Shown here in pieces: positions 6,039-8,487 of a DNA stretch of 8,487 nucleotides. The DNA comes from Comamonadaceae bacterium (lineage in GTDB: Bacteria; Pseudomonadota; Gammaproteobacteria; Burkholderiales; Burkholderiaceae). The DNA lies in assembly GCA_947505915.1 (NCBI GenBank), contig CANNNH010000051.1, positions 1 through 8,487 on the forward strand, read 5' to 3'. Below the pieces are notes generated by a model. It saw nothing but the letters and a program-made list of their open reading frames with translations, did no database searches and was not told the origin of the DNA. Each line of letters opens with the position of its first letter. The stretch's first letter is position 1. The position numbers and the translations under genes are program-made.

Positions 6039-6812
6039 ATGGAACCTATTTTGTTGACTCAATATCCGGCTGACGGCGTGGCAGTGCTGCGATTGAACCG
6101 GCCCGAGGTGTTGAATGCGCTCAATCTGTCATTGCGCCAGGCTTTAGCTGAGCATGTGTCTCAACTTGAACAGGATGAGGCAGTGAAAGTCATTGTGCTG
6201 GCAGGCAGTGAAAAAGCGTTTTGCGCGGGCGCCGATTTGAATGAATACGTCAATGCCTCTCCTCAGGACATCATCGATAGACACATGGACCGGTTGTGGG
6301 GGGCGATCAGCCATTGTCGCAAGCCCTTGATTGCTGCCGTGCGCGGTTATGCATTGGGTGGTGGGTGCGAACTTGCCATGCATGCGGACATTATTTATGC
6401 AGGCGAAAGCGCAAAGTTCGGTCAACCAGAGGTCAAGGTCGGCATCATGCCCGGCGGCGGTGCCACTCAGCGACTCACGCAGGCGGTCGGTAAATTTGCA
6501 GCCATGAAGATATTGCTCAGCGGCGAGCCGTTGGATGCCAGCAAAGCCTTGCAAATGGGCTTGGTCAGCGAAGTGGTGCCTGATGCCGAAGTTGAAAAAC
6601 GCGCCCTCGAATGCGCTGTGAAACTGACCCGCTTGCCTGCAATGTCATTGCGCTTCATCAAAGAAGCCGTGATCGAGAGCATGAACACACCGCTGGATGC
6701 AGGTTTGCGGTTTGAGCGGCGCGCATTTCACACCCTGTTCGCAAGCAAGGACAAAACCGAAGGCATGCGCGCCATGTTGGACAAACGTCAACCGGTGTTC
6801 AAAGGACACTGA
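6039..6812 (+). CDS. Enoyl-CoA hydratase, canonical
   Basis: A 257-residue crotonase, the standard length, expected to add water across a 2,3-enoyl-CoA in the cytoplasm. Both catalytic glutamates are in place: Glu111 in GYALGGGCELA (103-113) and Glu131 in FGQPEVKVG (127-135). Oxyanion-hole segments FCAGADL (61-67) and LGGG are intact, followed by MPGGGATQRL (137-146). The frame stays open upstream into the preceding gene, but those residues are low-quality and arginine-rich. The ATG at 6039, ten bases after the previous stop with a weak AAGG upstream, gives the family N-terminus MEPILL. The pairing with a divergent paralogue suggests hydration and a separate acyl-CoA step in one pathway. The natural substrate (aryl-enoyl, alicyclic or aliphatic CoA) is not readable. 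Confidence 0.9.
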   Translation: MEPILLTQYPADGVAVLRLNRPEVLNALNLSLRQALAEHVSQLEQDEAVKVIVLAGSEKAFCAGADLNEYVNASPQDIIDRHMDRLWGAISHCRKPLIAAVRGYALGGGCELAMHADIIYAGESAKFGQPEVKVGIMPGGGATQRLTQAVGKFAAMKILLSGEPLDASKALQMGLVSEVVPDAEVEKRALECAVKLTRLPAMSLRFIKEAVIESMNTPLDAGLRFERRAFHTLFASKDKTEGMRAMLDKRQPVFKGH

Positions 6813-6842
6813 TACACCACACACTTTCAAGGAGATTGCCAA

Positions 6843-7862
6843 ATGCCTATGAGACGCATCGCTATAGAAGAAGCCTTTGTCACTGAAGAGATTGCGCAGG
6901 AATGGAAAAAAGTTCTTACCAGCAAATTTGTCGAGCCGGGTTTTCAGATGATGGGCAACACCATCCTCGGTGACGATCCGGGTGCACGCTTGGTGCATTC
7001 GCGTCTGGTGGATGCAGGCGAAGGTCGTATCAAGCAAATGGATGCTGATGGCATTGACTTTGCCGTGCTGTCACTTACCTCGCCTGGTGTGCAAGCCTTT
7101 GACGCTGTCACCGCCACGCGCTTGGCCAAAGATGCCAACGATGCCATGGCCAAAGCAGTGGCTGCAAACCCTCAGCGTCTGGCTGCTTTGGCCGCGGTGG
7201 CACCGCACTATCCGGCGGGTGCCGCCAGCGAATTGCAGCGCGCCATGACAAGCTTGGGCATGAAAGGGTTTTTGATCAACTCGCACACCATGGGTGAGTA
7301 TTTGGATGATCAAAAGTTCTGGCCGATATTTGAAGCTGCGCAGGCGCTGGACGCACCTTTGTATTTGCACCCGAGAGAACCCGGTCCCGACTTGGTCAAA
7401 CCGTTTTTGGACTATGGTTTGTATTTTGCCGGATTCGGCTTCGCGGTGGAAACCAGTTTGCATGCCATGCGCCTGATCATGTGCGGCTTGTTTGATGAAT
7501 TCCCCAAACTCAAAATCATCCTCGGCCACATGGGCGAGGGTCTGCCTTTTTGGTTGCAACGCATTGACAACCGTTATCTGTTGCAAGTGAAGATAGGCGC
7601 CGTGAAAAAAATGAAACGCCTGCCCAGCGAGTATTTTTTGGACAATTTTCTCATCACCACCAGCGGCGTGATGTCAGCACCCGCACTCAAACTCAGTATC
7701 GAGGTGCTGGGCGTCGAGCGCATCATGTTCGCTGCCGATTACCCCTATGAAAGCGTCACCGAAGGAGTTCAATTCATGGATACGGTCGATATCCCCGAGG
7801 AGCATCGCCGCTTGATTTATTCAGGCAATGCTGAAAAGTTATTCCAATTACCTTTCCGGTGA
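6843..7862 (+). CDS. 2,3-dihydroxybenzoate / gamma-resorcylate decarboxylase-like amidohydrolase
   Basis: A 339-residue amidohydrolase-2 family protein, the length of the non-oxidative hydroxybenzoate decarboxylases, which release CO2 using a single divalent metal. Family residues by eye: Glu9 in IAIEEAF (6-12), His176 in LYLHPREPG (173-181), His207 in SLHAMRL, His229 and Glu232 in LGHMGEGLP (227-235), Arg240, and metal ligand Asp299 in FAADYP. The N-terminal motif is EEAF, with Ala11 where gamma-resorcylate decarboxylase has His. As I recall, fungal 2,3-dihydroxybenzoate decarboxylase also has Ala there. AAGGAGA (6829-6835) sits seven bases before the ATG. A second in-frame ATG at 6849 is less well spaced. 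As last gene of the operon, next to maleylacetate reductase across the cluster, it could turn a dihydroxybenzoate into a diphenol for ring cleavage. Hydrolysis of a cyclic diketone or CoA ester by this fold cannot be excluded. Confidence 0.82.
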   Translation: MPMRRIAIEEAFVTEEIAQEWKKVLTSKFVEPGFQMMGNTILGDDPGARLVHSRLVDAGEGRIKQMDADGIDFAVLSLTSPGVQAFDAVTATRLAKDANDAMAKAVAANPQRLAALAAVAPHYPAGAASELQRAMTSLGMKGFLINSHTMGEYLDDQKFWPIFEAAQALDAPLYLHPREPGPDLVKPFLDYGLYFAGFGFAVETSLHAMRLIMCGLFDEFPKLKIILGHMGEGLPFWLQRIDNRYLLQVKIGAVKKMKRLPSEYFLDNFLITTSGVMSAPALKLSIEVLGVERIMFAADYPYESVTEGVQFMDTVDIPEEHRRLIYSGNAEKLFQLPFR

Positions 7863-7864
7863 TT

Positions 7865-7879
7865 ACGGGTTAACCCCGT
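7865..7879. repeat. Short palindrome after the operon stop
   Basis: ACGGG (7865-7869) and CCCGT (7875-7879) flank TTAAC, starting two bases after the last stop codon. It stands immediately before the terminator hairpin and may stabilise the transcript 3' end. It is small and could be incidental. Confidence 0.3.
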
Positions 7880-7881
7880 CT

Positions 7882-7913
7882 ATTGTTCGGCTTCATCGAA
7901 CAATCTACTTTTT
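7882..7913 (+). terminator. Rho-independent terminator of the catabolic operon
   Basis: ATTGTTCG (7882-7889) and CGAACAAT (7897-7904) form a perfect 8-pair stem with a 7-base loop. After four bases a run of five T (7909-7913) follows. It starts 20 bases after the decarboxylase-like gene and separates the six-gene operon from the transporter gene. The T-run is slightly displaced from the stem, so efficiency may be partial. Confidence 0.72.
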
Positions 7914-7915
7914 AA

Positions 7916-7969
7916 TTAGTGACTACCCCATCAGCACCTCGGGGTCTACATTTCATATGTGGTCGCTAA
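7916..7969 (+). promoter_or_regulatory. Long-range stem-loop ahead of the transporter gene, possible RNA element
   Basis: The 11 bases 7916-7926 (TTAGTGACTAC) can pair as RNA with 7959-7969 (GTGGTCGCTAA) without mismatch, using two G-U wobbles (7920/7965 and 7924/7961). Between them, CCCC (7926-7929) can pair with GGGG (7941-7944). The extended form ACCCC/GGGGT would compete with the inner end of the long stem. The element lies after the operon terminator and 80 bases ahead of the substrate-binding protein start, so it could be a structured leader, attenuator or small RNA. The pairing is seen; function is inference. I do not recognise a named riboswitch. Confidence 0.4.
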
Positions 7970-8049
7970 AGTTGCCCGCAGACTAGGCTGGACATTCAAG
8001 AATCCGGCCACTCTTTAGGTATCCCTATTTTTTCAATCAGGAGACAAGC

Positions 8050-8487
8050 ATGACATTGAATCGCAGAGCGTTTATTCAAAGCACCGCCGCCGTGGCAGCT
8101 GCCGCAAGCAGCACCACCTTGTGGGCTGCTGACACCATCAAAATTGGCTTTGTCACTCCGTTGACCGGACCGCTGGCCTTGTTCGGTGAAGCCGATAAAT
8201 GGACAGTTGAACAGATGAAGCAGTCGTTCAAAGACGGCATCACTGTGGCCGGCAAAAAATACAGCGTTGAAATCCTGATCAAAGACAGCCAATCCAATCC
8301 CAACCGCGCGGCTGAAGTGGCTAGCGATTTGATTTTGAAAGACAAGATCACGTTGATGGTGGTGACCAGCACACCAGACACAACCAACCCGGTGTGTGAC
8401 GTGTGCGAGTTGAATGAAATGCCTTGCATCTCCACCAACTGCCCGTGGCAGCCCTGGTTCTTCGGTCGCAAGGGGGATCCGGCCAAA
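8050..8487 (+). CDS. Liv-type ABC transporter substrate-binding protein, 3'-truncated by window edge
   Basis: The first 146 residues of a periplasmic binding protein (LivK/Peripla_BP_6 type, normally about 380-420 aa) that would deliver a ligand to an ABC permease. The N-terminus MTLNRRAFIQ has a twin-arginine followed by a hydrophobic alanine-rich stretch and a likely cleavage site after LWA (residue 26), a Tat-type signal. The mature start TIKIGFVTPLTGPLALFGE is the family hallmark, and STPDTTNP (107-114) and PWQPWFFGR (132-140) follow. AGGAGA (8039-8044) lies five bases upstream of the ATG. Four cysteines (116, 119, 126, 131) cluster in 16 residues. Proteins of this type beside aromatic catabolic genes often bind aromatic acids, so uptake of the pathway substrate is inferred. 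Permease and ATPase genes would be downstream, outside the window. Confidence 0.9.
   Translation, partial: MTLNRRAFIQSTAAVAAAASSTTLWAADTIKIGFVTPLTGPLALFGEADKWTVEQMKQSFKDGITVAGKKYSVEILIKDSQSNPNRAAEVASDLILKDKITLMVVTSTPDTTNPVCDVCELNEMPCISTNCPWQPWFFGRKGDPAK

Noticed and set aside
7071..7586. 171-codon open frame on the - strand
   Set aside because: Antisense shadow of the decarboxylase-like gene, histidine- and glutamine-rich with no recognisable domain.
7960..7975. Sigma-54-like promoter (TGG ... TTGC) before the transporter gene
   Set aside because: Nine instead of eight bases separate TGG from TTGC, so the GG-GC spacing is one too long, and the bases between do not match the consensus.
8076..8486. 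136-codon open frame on the - strand at the right edge
   Set aside because: Antisense to the substrate-binding protein, whose signal sequence and family motifs are unmistakable on the + strand.
1..8487. Mobile element, phage, CRISPR or defence genes
   Set aside because: No transposase, integrase, direct-repeat array or atypical composition was seen; every sizeable gene has a metabolic, regulatory or transport family.

Overview
The window reads as part of a chromosomal catabolic cluster for a (hydroxy)aromatic or related ring acid in a betaproteobacterium, most likely Burkholderiales. That placement is inference. It rests on protein character, frequent TTG and CAA codons, moderate base composition, and the combination of a LysR regulator, aromatic-acid enzymes and a Liv-type uptake protein. 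There is no sign of a mobile element, CRISPR array, tRNA or rRNA. Base composition and codon use look even across the window.

Layout. (1) Bases 1-719: 3' two thirds of a maleylacetate reductase gene on the + strand, with its start outside the window. (2) Bases 720-881: a short convergent gap holding stem-loops. (3) Bases 882-1772: a LysR-type regulator on the - strand. (4) Bases 1773-1909: a divergent control region with a T-N11-A LysR box and a perfect GC-rich inverted repeat. (5) Bases 1910-7862: a compact + strand operon of six genes: short-chain dehydrogenase, DhbE/EntE-like aryl acid:AMP (or CoA) ligase, atypical amidohydrolase, atypical crotonase, canonical enoyl-CoA hydratase, and a 2,3-dihydroxybenzoate/gamma-resorcylate decarboxylase-like amidohydrolase. 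Gaps are 10-30 bases, and a Rho-independent terminator follows. (6) Bases 7863-8049: a leader with a strong RNA-like stem. (7) Bases 8050-8487: 5' part of a Liv-type ABC transporter substrate-binding protein gene, cut by the window end.

How the genes may work together (inference). The binding protein would capture an aromatic acid for import, and the ligase would activate it as acyl-AMP/acyl-CoA. The canonical hydratase and the dehydrogenase supply hydration and oxidation steps of beta-oxidation type. The first amidohydrolase and the odd crotonase could cleave or rearrange the CoA intermediate. The decarboxylase-like amidohydrolase would remove a carboxyl group from a hydroxybenzoate-like product, and maleylacetate reductase would feed the ring-cleavage product towards 3-oxoadipate. 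A related logic (ligase, hydratase, dehydrogenase, amidohydrolase-type beta-ketoacyl-CoA hydrolase) is known from the p-hydroxycinnamate CouLMNO pathway of Rhodococcus. Here the ligase is of the DhbE/salicylate class, and two enzymes have lost canonical catalytic residues. The substrate therefore cannot be named from sequence, and the route may be undescribed.
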